From Competibacteraceae bacterium UBA2792 (GTDB lineage Bacteria > Pseudomonadota > Gammaproteobacteria > Competibacterales > Competibacteraceae): a DNA stretch of 5,303 nucleotides. Position numbers and translations under genes: made by a program. The notes under the pieces are model-generated. The model worked only from the letters and a program-made list of their open reading frames with translations. It searched no databases and was not told the DNA's origin. Numbering within the stretch: the stretch's first letter is position 1; every line of letters starts with the position of its first letter. This document shows positions 1 to 5,169 of the stretch, one piece after another. The stretch covers positions 7,257-12,559 of the forward strand of contig DEHU01000131.1 in NCBI GenBank assembly GCA_002352125.1. Reading direction: 5' to 3'.

Positions 1-514
1 CGTCACCCCGGATCTCACCACGCTCGGCAAGATTATCGGCGGCGGGATGCCGGTCGGCGCATTTGGCGGCAAACGGGCGATCATGGAGAAACTGGCGCCG
101 CTCGGTCCGATCTATCAGGCCGGTACGCTGTCGGGTAATCCGGTGGCGATGGCGGCGGGACTGGCGACGCTGGAATTGATCTCCGCGCCCGGTTTCCACG
201 ACGAACTCGCAGCCAAAACCCAACGCCTGTGCGACGAGTTGGTCACTGCGGCCCGCGAAGCGGGCGTGTTGTTGACGGCGAACTACGTCGGCGGAATGTT
301 CGGTATTTTTTTCGCGGAAGAACCGGTTACCACTTACGCGCAAGCCGTCGCGTGCGACATCGAGCGATTCAAAGTATTTTTTCGAGGCATATTGGCGGAA
401 GGCGTGTATCTGGCACCATCGGCTTTCGAGGCTGGCTTCCTGTCGTCCGCGCACACCGACGAAGACATCGACGCAACGATCTCGGCCGCTTGGCGAGTGT
501 TCGCGCGCATCTGA
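1..514 (+). CDS. hemL: Glutamate-1-semialdehyde 2,1-aminomutase, C-terminal part (5' end outside window)
   Basis: This is a PLP enzyme that converts glutamate-1-semialdehyde to 5-aminolevulinate in the cytoplasm, the last step of the C5 route to haem and other tetrapyrroles. The reading frame is open from base 2, giving 170 residues and a TGA stop at 512-514. The family normally has about 425 residues, so roughly the first 60% lies upstream. The fragment opens with the hallmark [18 protein letters not shown]; the lysine at codon 29-31 is the expected Schiff-base residue. It continues with [18 protein letters not shown], the conserved segment that contacts the PLP phosphate across the dimer. 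The C-terminal small domain follows and ends in [17 protein letters not shown] and the helix around [12 protein letters not shown]. The PLP lysine and the C-terminus are intact, with no frameshift. The identification is confident; only the missing N-terminus cannot be judged. Confidence 0.97.
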   Translation, partial: VTPDLTTLGKIIGGGMPVGAFGGKRAIMEKLAPLGPIYQAGTLSGNPVAMAAGLATLELISAPGFHDELAAKTQRLCDELVTAAREAGVLLTANYVGGMFGIFFAEEPVTTYAQAVACDIERFKVFFRGILAEGVYLAPSAFEAGFLSSAHTDEDIDATISAAWRVFARI

Positions 515-549
515 ACGTTTTGCGGGAAGCTCCAGGCGGTCGCATCCGT

Positions 550-675
550 TTGCCGAACCCTCAAGCGCTTTTGACTGACTGTTTAGTTTGCCAAAATATC
601 TTGGCCGGATTGCAGGAGGCCGGCGCCGATCTCGACTTCATTCTCGCTCGGCAGGCATCGAAAGAAAACGCTTGA
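550..675 (+). CDS. Possible small CxxC protein, TTG start (hypothetical)
   Basis: This is a candidate gene of 41 codons between hemL and the DUF1269 gene, in a different frame from hemL, ending in TGA at 673-675. From 550 the residues are acidic and hydrophobic: LLTDCLVCQNILAGLQEAG, then ADLDFILARQ. Upstream of 550 the same frame is an arginine-rich shadow of hemL, so the composition changes once hemL ends. A CxxC pair lies at codons 580-591, followed by what could be one amphipathic helix. No ATG is available. The TTG at 550 follows AGGCGG (534-539) by 10 bases, which is a weak ribosome-binding site; TTG at 520 or 571 is also possible. I do not recognise the family. It could equally be a chance ORF, because the stretch also contains a promoter-like -35 element. 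Confidence 0.33.
   Translation: MPNPQALLTDCLVCQNILAGLQEAGADLDFILARQASKENA
571..600 (+). promoter_or_regulatory. Weak candidate promoter for the DUF1269 gene
   Basis: TTGACT at 571-576 matches five of six bases of the sigma70 -35 consensus. At 17-18 bases downstream lie only the poor -10 candidates AAATAT (594-599) and AATATC (595-600). If used, it would give a leader of roughly 105 bases before the DUF1269 gene. The small ORF at 550-675 overlaps it, so both are unlikely to be fully functional together. Confidence 0.22.
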
Positions 676-700
676 CCGATCATTCAGGGCAGCCATGCAA

Positions 701-706
701 AAGGAG
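701..706 (+). promoter_or_regulatory. Shine-Dalgarno sequence that fixes the DUF1269 start
   Basis: AAGGAG lies 6 bases before the ATG at 713. This is strong and well spaced. It falls inside the reading frame that would begin at the ATG at 695, so it argues that translation starts at 713. Confidence 0.8.
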
Positions 707-712
707 ATCGAA

Positions 713-1225
713 ATGAAGCGTATTTACTTCTTGGTTCCGCACATCGATGTAGCGAAAAAGATCGTGGACGAACTGCTGCTCGCTCGCATCGAAGAACGAC
801 ACATCCACCTTTTGGCCAAGCGCGGCACCCCGCTCGAAGATTTACCCGAAGCCTCTTTTCTGCAGAAAAGCGACTTGATCCCAGCGATGGAGCGGGGTTT
901 GGCGCTGGGTGGTACGGTCGGTACGCTCGCGGGTTTGGCCGCTGTTGCGCTCGGCCCGGTGAGCTTGGTGGTGGCGGGCGGCGGGATAGTTTTGGCCGGT
1001 GGACTGGCCGGCGCCGGCGTCGGAGCCTGGATCAGCGGAATGGTGGGATTAAATGTCGGGAATACCCGGCTAAAACCTTTCGAAGAGGCGATCGAGCGAG
1101 GCGAGTTACTGATGATGATCGATGTGCCACGCGATCGGGTAGAGGAGATCACCGCACTGGTCGCAACCCATCACCCCGAAGCTCACCCCGAAGGTACGGA
1201 GCCGACCATTCCTGCGTTTCCGTAA
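713..1225 (+). CDS. DUF1269-family glycine-rich membrane protein
   Basis: This encodes a 170-residue protein of unknown molecular function. The N-terminal part (about 1-60) starts MKRIYFLVPHIDVAKKIVDE and looks like a small soluble alpha/beta domain. A long glycine- and alanine-rich hydrophobic block (about 64-116) follows, containing two membrane-like stretches at about 64-82 and 84-108. A second soluble stretch (about 117-152) has ELLMMIDVPRDRVEEI, and a histidine- and proline-containing tail ends the protein. This soluble, glycine-rich hydrophobic, soluble layout and the length fit the DUF1269 group, whose members are often compared with general-stress proteins; that comparison is family knowledge and is not shown here. 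I chose the ATG at 713, not 695, because of the AAGGAG sequence. It stands 198 bases after hemL and 303 bases before the next gene, so it is probably its own transcription unit. Confidence 0.82.
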   Translation: MKRIYFLVPHIDVAKKIVDELLLARIEERHIHLLAKRGTPLEDLPEASFLQKSDLIPAMERGLALGGTVGTLAGLAAVALGPVSLVVAGGGIVLAGGLAGAGVGAWISGMVGLNVGNTRLKPFEEAIERGELLMMIDVPRDRVEEITALVATHHPEAHPEGTEPTIPAFP

Positions 1226-1528
1226 GGCGGGATTGGACAGCCCACAAATCGCGAAGGACATCGATTAGGTTTTCGCGGATCAATTTGAGGTTGATCGCTT
1301 GGGATTGAAGACACTTACCTGCATTGATTAAGAATTGATGGCAATAAAGTATGACGATGGCGGGCGTTCTCCAACGGATCGGCAAATGCCCGCCGCAACG
1401 CTAGCGGTCGAAAAACCGATTTTGGCCAGTTCTTCGGCCAGTGCCACGCCGCAAAACCATGCATCGACTCTTCGCCGATCTTTGGCGGTGCCAGCTTACG
1501 TTCGGAAGCTCGGCCGTTCGCTAAATCT
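1226..1528 (+). other. Intergenic spacer of 303 bases with small hairpins; no supported gene
   Basis: I see no convincing coding region here. Two overlapping inverted repeats lie near the left side: CGCGAA (1250-1255) with TTCGCG (1272-1277), and GATCAA (1278-1283) with TTGATC (1291-1296, 7-base loop). A third pairs GGCGGGC (1359-1365) with GCCCGCC (1388-1394). None is followed by a T run, so they are not standard intrinsic terminators. GGCCAGT is directly repeated at 1424-1430 and 1436-1442. The frame of the next gene is open from 1355 but has no ATG, GTG or TTG before 1529. Promoter-like pieces such as TTGATT (1324-1329) have no well-spaced -10 partner. Confidence 0.6.
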
Positions 1529-2470
1529 ATGGACATTCTGACCGACGTCATCTTGCGTGCTGGTCGCTCGGCAGTGGAATTGTCGCTGTTCGTGCTGCTG
1601 CCGGTAATGGTGGTTATGCTGTCGTTGATGCGCCTGTTGGAAGCGCGGGGTGTGCTCGATTGGATCGTGCATCGGTTTACGCCACTGCTCAAACCGATCG
1701 GCTTGACCGGACTTGGCGTTTTCGCCGCGCTGCAAATCGGTTTCGTGAGTTTCGCCGCGCCCGTCGCAACGCTCGCGATGATGGAACAGCGTGGTGTTTC
1801 AGATCGCCATATTGCTGCCACGTTGGCGATGGTGATGGCGATGGCTCAAGCTAATGTCGTGATTCCGATGGCGGCGATAGGGTTGGATTTCGGTATGACG
1901 CTCGGGTTGTCGGTACTCGGTGGTTTGCTGGCAGCCGCCGCGACGTACCACTGGTTCGGTCGGGGCTTATCCGTCGAAGAGGGTACGCTGGACGAAACCT
2001 TGCACCACGCCGTGGCGAACAGCACGAAGGGTGTGCTCGACGTGATCAATCGAGCTGGCGCCGAAGCGTTCAAAATCGCGGTGGGATCGATTCCGATGCT
2101 GGTTCTCGCCTTGGTGGCGGTGATGGCGTTGCGTGCGGTCGGTGCGATCGACGCGCTCACCCACTACTTGGCGTCTTTCATGGCGATGCTCCGTTTGGAT
2201 CCGGCCATGATCCTGCCTACGCTGACCAAATACATCGCCGGTGGTACGGCAATGATGGGAGTTATGGACGAGATGCTTCGCAGCGGCGCCGTAACGGTGG
2301 CCACCCTCAATCGCGGGGCTGGTTTCTTGATTCATCCGCTCGATCTTGCGGGCGTTGCGGTCCTCGTTTCGGCTGGCCATCGCGTTGCTAGCGTCTGGCG
2401 TCCGGCGGTACTCGGTGCGGTGGTAGGTATCGCGACGCGCACCGTCGGTCACGCGCTGCTTGCTGCTTGA
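1529..2470 (+). CDS. Nucleoside-recognition (Gate) domain membrane protein, two-gate form
   Basis: This encodes a 313-residue integral membrane protein related to the nucleoside-recognition/Gate family, which includes the SpmA and SpmB spore-maturation proteins and gate segments of nucleoside transporters. Two similar halves are visible. The first (about 17-135) runs from FVLLPVMVVMLSLMRLLEA through GFVSFAAPVATLAMMEQRGV. The second (about 181-305) runs from FKIAVGSIPMLVLALVAV through KYIAGGTAMMGVMDEMLRSG. Each has a hydrophobic helix, an amphipathic stretch and a small-residue re-entrant-like segment. A polar linker (about 143-180) separates them. The only in-frame start is ATG 1529; no Shine-Dalgarno sequence sits close to it, the nearest purine run being GGAAG at 1504-1508. 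The gene converges on the aldo/keto reductase. The substrate is unknown; a role in sporulation is not implied. The family call is fairly sure and any transport function is inferred. Confidence 0.82.
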   Translation: MDILTDVILRAGRSAVELSLFVLLPVMVVMLSLMRLLEARGVLDWIVHRFTPLLKPIGLTGLGVFAALQIGFVSFAAPVATLAMMEQRGVSDRHIAATLAMVMAMAQANVVIPMAAIGLDFGMTLGLSVLGGLLAAAATYHWFGRGLSVEEGTLDETLHHAVANSTKGVLDVINRAGAEAFKIAVGSIPMLVLALVAVMALRAVGAIDALTHYLASFMAMLRLDPAMILPTLTKYIAGGTAMMGVMDEMLRSGAVTVATLNRGAGFLIHPLDLAGVAVLVSAGHRVASVWRPAVLGAVVGIATRTVGHALLAA

Positions 2471-2472
2471 TA

Positions 2473-2548
2473 CTATCGATGTCGTGGATCGTTCCAGCCG
2501 CAAACCCGAGAAGGGGATAACGAGGCGGCAGTTGGAAAATTTCGATAG
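2473..2548. repeat. Nested inverted repeat between convergent genes
   Basis: Four pairing blocks lie in order on both sides of one centre. They are CTATCGA (2473-2479) with TCGATAG (2542-2548), TTCCA (2492-2496) with TGGAA (2533-2537), GCCGC (2497-2501) with GCGGC (2525-2529), and CCC (2505-2507) with GGG (2514-2516). Together they would fold nearly the whole 95-base interval into one long imperfect hairpin on either strand. No T run follows on either side, so this is not a textbook intrinsic terminator. It may act as a bidirectional transcription barrier, an mRNA 3'-end stabiliser or a REP-like element; that is inference. Confidence 0.5.
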
Positions 2549-2557
2549 CATGTGATT

Positions 2558-2575
2558 GCCATTAGTTACAATGGC
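2558..2575 (-). terminator. Small hairpin around the reductase stop codon, possible weak terminator
   Basis: GCCATT (2558-2563) pairs perfectly with AATGGC (2570-2575) around a 6-base loop, and the reductase stop codon (2566-2568) lies in that loop. On the minus strand the downstream sequence is not T-rich. A role in ending the reductase transcript would need help from the larger repeat just beyond it. Confidence 0.25.
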
Positions 2576-3564
2576 GGAGTGGAGGATCCTTCGATCCCGG
2601 CCATACCGGATTCGGGGTAACGCGCGCCCGCTACCCGTTCTGGCTCAAATAGGCTGTCGAGTTCTGCGATCTCGGCAGGGGTGAGGCGAATGGTCGCTGC
2701 CGCGATGTTCTGCTCCAGATAGGCAATACGGCGCGTACCGGGAATCGGAACGACGTGCGGATGCTTGGAAAGCAGCCATGCCAAAGCGACTTGGGCATTG
2801 GTGAGATTCCGGGCGTCGGCGAAGGTCGTTAGGCCTGCCACCAATTGGCGGTTGTTCTCGGCGGCACTGCCAACAAAGCGCGGGTTGTTGCGACGGAAAT
2901 CGTTCTGGGCCAGATTGGTGGTGTCAAAAGCGCCAGTGAGGAAAGCCCGGCCCAGCGGGCTGTATGCTACGAACGTGGTTCCCTGCTCGGTGCAGGTGGC
3001 CAGCATAGCCTGTTCCGGTTCCCGGTTCCAAAGCGAATATTCGCTCTGGATCGCGGCAATGGGATGTACCGTCGAAGCCCGGCGCAGGGTATCGGACGAT
3101 ACTTCCGACAGGCCAATTTGGCGAACCTTGCCGACGGCCACCAACTCCGCCATGGCGCCAACCACATCTTCGATAGGCACGGCTTGATCGCGGCGATGGC
3201 AATAGTAAAGGTCGATACAATCGATTCCAAGGCGCGACAAAGATGCTTCGGCGGCGGCGCGGATGTAGTGGGGTGAATTGTCGATACGGCGCTCGTGATG
3301 TCCCGGTTCGCGCACGATACCGAATTTGGTGGCAACGACGGCTGCATTGCGCCGCCCTCGCAGAAATCGACCGAGCAACCGTTCGTTGTGACCGTGGCCG
3401 TAGGTATCAGCGGTATCGAAGAAATTGATGCCGAGATCGAGCGCGCGGGCCAATGTTTCCAGAGAGGCGCTGTCGTCGCTCTCGCCGTAGAATTCGCTCA
3501 TGCCCATACAGCCCATACCAAGGGTGGAAACCATAACATTACGACCAAGTTGGCGTTGTTCCAT
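2566..3564 (-). CDS. Aldo/keto reductase (AKR superfamily, about 332 residues)
   Basis: This is a predicted cytoplasmic NADPH-dependent oxidoreductase with a TIM-barrel fold that reduces aldehydes or ketones; the natural substrate cannot be read from the sequence. It begins MEQRQLGRNVMVSTLGMGCM and carries the catalytic tetrad Asp50 and Tyr55 (FFDTADTYG), Lys80 (VATKFG) and His123 (DLYYCHRRD). Later barrel motifs are also present: QSEYSLWNREPE (about 173-184), AYSPLGRAFLTG (about 200-211) and the cofactor-binding VPIPGTRRIAYLEQN (about 272-286). Length is normal for the group with the GMGCMGMSEFYG signature. The frame stays open to an ATG at 3690, but the start at 3564 is preferred because it has a strong AGGAGG and begins where homologues begin. 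It is transcribed away from the LysR gene and is the likely target of that regulator. Confidence 0.95.
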   Translation of the reverse strand: MEQRQLGRNVMVSTLGMGCMGMSEFYGESDDSASLETLARALDLGINFFDTADTYGHGHNERLLGRFLRGRRNAAVVATKFGIVREPGHHERRIDNSPHYIRAAAEASLSRLGIDCIDLYYCHRRDQAVPIEDVVGAMAELVAVGKVRQIGLSEVSSDTLRRASTVHPIAAIQSEYSLWNREPEQAMLATCTEQGTTFVAYSPLGRAFLTGAFDTTNLAQNDFRRNNPRFVGSAAENNRQLVAGLTTFADARNLTNAQVALAWLLSKHPHVVPIPGTRRIAYLEQNIAAATIRLTPAEIAELDSLFEPERVAGARYPESGMAGIEGSSTPPL

Positions 3565-3569
3565 AGCAA

Positions 3570-3575
3570 CCTCCT
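3570..3575 (-). promoter_or_regulatory. Shine-Dalgarno sequence that fixes the reductase start
   Basis: On the minus strand AGGAGG lies 5 bases before the ATG at 3564, a near-ideal ribosome-binding site. It rejects the 42-codon longer version starting at 3690. Confidence 0.85.
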
Positions 3576-3683
3576 CGCAAACGCTGAGAGCTGAAAAATC
3601 TGGACCAGGAGCTTGATGGATGCGCTTGAGCAGAGAATCCGAGGCCGGATCCGATGAAACAAGCCTACTGGGGGATAGAGTGC

Positions 3684-3712
3684 GCGACAATCCAAATAAA
3701 ATTCATTACAAT
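3684..3712 (+). promoter_or_regulatory. Candidate sigma70-like promoter of the LysR gene
   Basis: TACAAT at 3707-3712 matches five of six bases of the -10 consensus. GCGACA at 3684-3689 matches four of six of the -35 consensus, at exactly 17 bases spacing. Transcription would start near 3719, leaving a leader of only about a dozen bases. The LysR-box-like palindrome would then overlap the start of transcription, which suits autorepression. No equally clear promoter is visible for the reductase on the other strand. Confidence 0.42.
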
Positions 3713-3713
3713 A

Positions 3714-3728
3714 TTGAATAATTTTCAA
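3714..3728. promoter_or_regulatory. LysR-type operator (T-N11-A palindrome)
   Basis: TTGAATAATTTTCAA is an inverted repeat with 5-bp arms, TTGAA and TTCAA. The inner T (3715) and A (3727) have the T-N11-A spacing typical of LysR-type binding sites. A second, overlapping pair, ATTCA (3701-3705) with TGAAT (3715-3719), shares one arm. An outer pair, ATATTG (3711-3716) with CAATAT (3729-3734), reaches into the start codon. The site lies in the AT-rich part of the divergent interval, as expected for a regulator controlling itself and its neighbour. Confidence 0.55.
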
Positions 3729-3732
3729 CAAT

Positions 3733-4647
3733 ATGCCATCGGTCCCTACGTCGGAACTGCATATCTTTGTCACAGTCGCCCGCTTGCGCAGTTTCCGTAA
3801 GGCCAGCGTAGCATTGGGTGTTTCTCCATCGGCCTTGAGCCATACCCTGCGAGGCTTAGAAGAACGTCTGGGCGTAAGACTGCTCAACCGAACCACGCGC
3901 AGCGTGGCGCCCACCGAAGTAGGCCATCGGTTGTTGCAGCGCCTCGGCCCTGCCTTTGAGGAAATTGAAGGGGCGCTGGAAGAGGTCAACGCTTTTCGCG
4001 CCACTCCCACCGGCACGCTTCGGCTTAACGTCCCCCGAGCGGCGGCCGAGCTGGTTCTCGCGCCTCTCTTGGCGCCCTATCTCTCCGCTAATCCGGGGAT
4101 GCGAATCGAGATGGTGACCGACGACGCTTTAGTGGACATCGTGAAGGAAGGTTTCGATGCCGGTGTCCGTTTTGGAGAAACCGTTCAGCAAGATATGGTG
4201 GCCATTCCTCTGGGACCACGCCAGCGTTTCGTCGTGGTGGGAAGTCCGGCTTATTTGGAGCGCCACGGTGTACCCCAATGTCCAAGCGATCTCCGCGACC
4301 ACGCATGTATTTGTAGGCGTTTTCCCGATGGCTTCGTTTATCGCTGCTGGGAATTTGTTCGGGACGGCAAAAAGATAGAGGCAGACGTGGATGGTCCTTT
4401 GACGTTGGGGGATACGGCGCTCATGGTCCGGGCTGCCGAAGATGGAATTGGTCTTGCCTACGTCTACGAGCAATATGCTCGCGGCGCCCTTGATACCAAC
4501 CGTTTAGCTATCGTATTGGACGATTGGTGCCCAGCAGTCCCCGGCTTCTTCCTCTATTATCCAGGCCGCAAGCGGTTGCCGGCCGGATTGCGCGCGTTTG
4601 TCGATCTCGTCCGCGAGACGACCGCATCACCTTTATGGCGCCGGTAG
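3733..4647 (+). CDS. LysR-type transcriptional regulator, CrgA/DmlR-like group
   Basis: This encodes a 304-residue DNA-binding regulator of normal family length. The N-terminal winged helix-turn-helix spans about residues 6-65: ELHIFVTVARLRSFRKAS, then the recognition-helix region GVSPSALSHTLRGLEERLG and LLNRTTRSVAPTEVG. A linker helix (about 66-92) leads to the periplasmic-binding-protein-like effector domain, which opens with GTLRLNVPR and continues with DALVDIVKEGFDAGVRFG and the late segment LMVRAAEDGIGLAYV. These features fit the group often annotated PBP2_CrgA-like. The ATG at 3733 has no Shine-Dalgarno sequence and only a short predicted leader, so expression may be low. It is divergent from the aldo/keto reductase, with 168 bases between their starts, and probably regulates it in response to an unknown small ligand. 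Confidence 0.95.
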   Translation: MPSVPTSELHIFVTVARLRSFRKASVALGVSPSALSHTLRGLEERLGVRLLNRTTRSVAPTEVGHRLLQRLGPAFEEIEGALEEVNAFRATPTGTLRLNVPRAAAELVLAPLLAPYLSANPGMRIEMVTDDALVDIVKEGFDAGVRFGETVQQDMVAIPLGPRQRFVVVGSPAYLERHGVPQCPSDLRDHACICRRFPDGFVYRCWEFVRDGKKIEADVDGPLTLGDTALMVRAAEDGIGLAYVYEQYARGALDTNRLAIVLDDWCPAVPGFFLYYPGRKRLPAGLRAFVDLVRETTASPLWRR

Positions 4648-4663
4648 CCGCCCGGGTTTTTTT
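4641..4663 (+). terminator. Possible weak intrinsic terminator of the LysR gene
   Basis: CCGG (4641-4644) can pair with CCGG (4652-4655) around a 7-base loop containing the stop codon, followed after one base by seven T residues (4657-4663). An alternative stem is GGCG (4637-4640) with CGCC (4649-4652). The stem is short for a terminator, but the position right at the stop codon and the T run are suggestive. Confidence 0.4.
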
Positions 4664-4678
4664 GCGCACGAAAGACTC

Positions 4679-4706
4679 TTGAGGAAACTTGTGGGGTGCG
4701 TATTAT
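4679..4706 (+). promoter_or_regulatory. Sigma70-like promoter for clpS(-clpA)
   Basis: TTGAGG (4679-4684) and TATTAT (4701-4706) match four and five of six consensus bases, with 16 bases between them. Transcription would begin near 4713, giving a leader of about 93 bases before clpS. This is the best-looking promoter in the window and separates clpS from the LysR gene. Confidence 0.5.
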
Positions 4707-4710
4707 CTAA

Positions 4711-4809
4711 ATGTCAGCCCATGACAACCAACGAAATGGCGTGCCTCGTGTTGCCGCCAAACGTCCGAAAATCGTTCTCTCGTCGCCAAACGTAGCGCTA
4801 GCACCATGA
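4711..4809 (+). CDS. Possible 32-residue leader ORF overlapping the clpS start (speculative)
   Basis: An ATG at 4711 opens a 32-codon frame that begins [10 protein letters not shown], continues through [12 protein letters not shown], and ends in TGA at 4807-4809, overlapping the clpS ATG as ATGA. That geometry would allow translational coupling, which matters because clpS lacks a visible Shine-Dalgarno sequence. Against it, the ATG has no ribosome-binding site and lies at or just before the predicted transcription start. A competing short frame (4721-4795) also exists. An ATGA overlap arises automatically whenever a gene starts ATGA, so chance is quite possible. Confidence 0.18.
   Translation: MSAHDNQRNGVPRVAAKRPKIVLSSPNVALAP
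4755..4793 (+). repeat. Direct repeat of 10 bp in the clpS leader
   Basis: CGCCAAACGT occurs at 4755-4764 and again at 4784-4793, 29 bases apart start to start. The second copy runs into the 8-bp palindrome TAGCGCTA (4793-4800) just before clpS. The copies could be binding sites for a regulator or RNA elements in the leader; no known site is recognised. Confidence 0.45.
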
Positions 4810-5132
4810 GCAAGGAATATTCGTCGTCCCCCGATCAGGAACGCGGTCTCGTCGTGGAGCCGGCAAAGCCCGAACTCAAGCATCCACCGCTGTACAAAGT
4901 GGTGTTGCTGAACGATGACTATACGCCAATGGATTTTGTGGTGCGGATATTGGAAAACTTTTTTGGGATGAATCGGGAAAAAGCAACCCAAGTCATGTTG
5001 CATGTCCACACCCGTGGTCGGGGGGTGTGCGGGGTCTATACTCATGAAATTGCGGAAACCAAGGTGGCGCAGGTGAACGAGTTCTCCCGTCGGCACCAGC
5101 ATCCGTTGTTATGCACCATGGAAGAGGCTTGA
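4806..5132 (+). CDS. clpS: ATP-dependent Clp protease adaptor ClpS
   Basis: This is a 108-residue cytoplasmic adaptor that binds proteins with bulky N-terminal residues (N-degrons) and delivers them to ClpA of the ClpAP protease. The flexible N-terminal extension (about 1-27) is followed by the conserved core [20 protein letters not shown]. Asn36, Asp37 and Asp38 and His68 ([15 protein letters not shown]) correspond by alignment to the E. coli N-degron pocket residues N34, D35, D36 and H66. Met42 matches the gatekeeper Met40. The end, [11 protein letters not shown] through [10 protein letters not shown], is typical of proteobacterial ClpS. All key residues are intact. The ATG at 4806 is the only usable start in frame; the open frame upstream to 4725 has no start codon. 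There is no clear Shine-Dalgarno sequence. clpA follows 37 bases later, probably in one operon. Confidence 0.97.
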   Translation: MSKEYSSSPDQERGLVVEPAKPELKHPPLYKVVLLNDDYTPMDFVVRILENFFGMNREKATQVMLHVHTRGRGVCGVYTHEIAETKVAQVNEFSRRHQHPLLCTMEEA

Positions 5133-5169
5133 ATTGAAAACCACTCCAGCGCGATTCGAGGTTTGAATT

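Noticed and set aside
695..712. Earlier in-frame ATG for the DUF1269 gene
   Set aside because: The strong AAGGAG lies between it and the ATG at 713 and is placed to serve 713.
1149..1385. 78-codon minus-strand frame overlapping the DUF1269 3' end
   Set aside because: Part overlaps the well-supported DUF1269 gene, there is no Shine-Dalgarno sequence, and I recognise no family. The middle looks somewhat protein-like but not enough to call.
1335..1541. 68-codon plus-strand frame with TTG start in the 1226-1528 spacer
   Set aside because: It has no ribosome-binding site and no recognisable motif, and it runs into the next gene; the composition looks like unselected GC-rich sequence.
1967..2551. 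194-codon minus-strand frame opposite the nucleoside-recognition gene
   Set aside because: It is arginine- and histidine-rich low-complexity composition typical of an antisense shadow of a membrane-protein gene.
3637..3654. ATCCGA direct repeat and CGGATCCG palindrome in the divergent interval
   Set aside because: The repeat units are only 6-8 bp, lie far from the LysR box and do not match T-N11-A geometry; chance is adequate.
3565..3690. 42-codon N-terminal extension of the aldo/keto reductase
   Set aside because: The ATG at 3564 has an ideal AGGAGG and begins at the normal family N-terminus; the extension lacks conserved features and would cover the intergenic regulatory region.
4598..4795. 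65-codon plus-strand frame spanning the LysR end and clpS leader
   Set aside because: Its first part is a shadow of the LysR gene. The last part (from ATG 4721 or 4736) lacks a ribosome-binding site and stops 10 bases before clpS.
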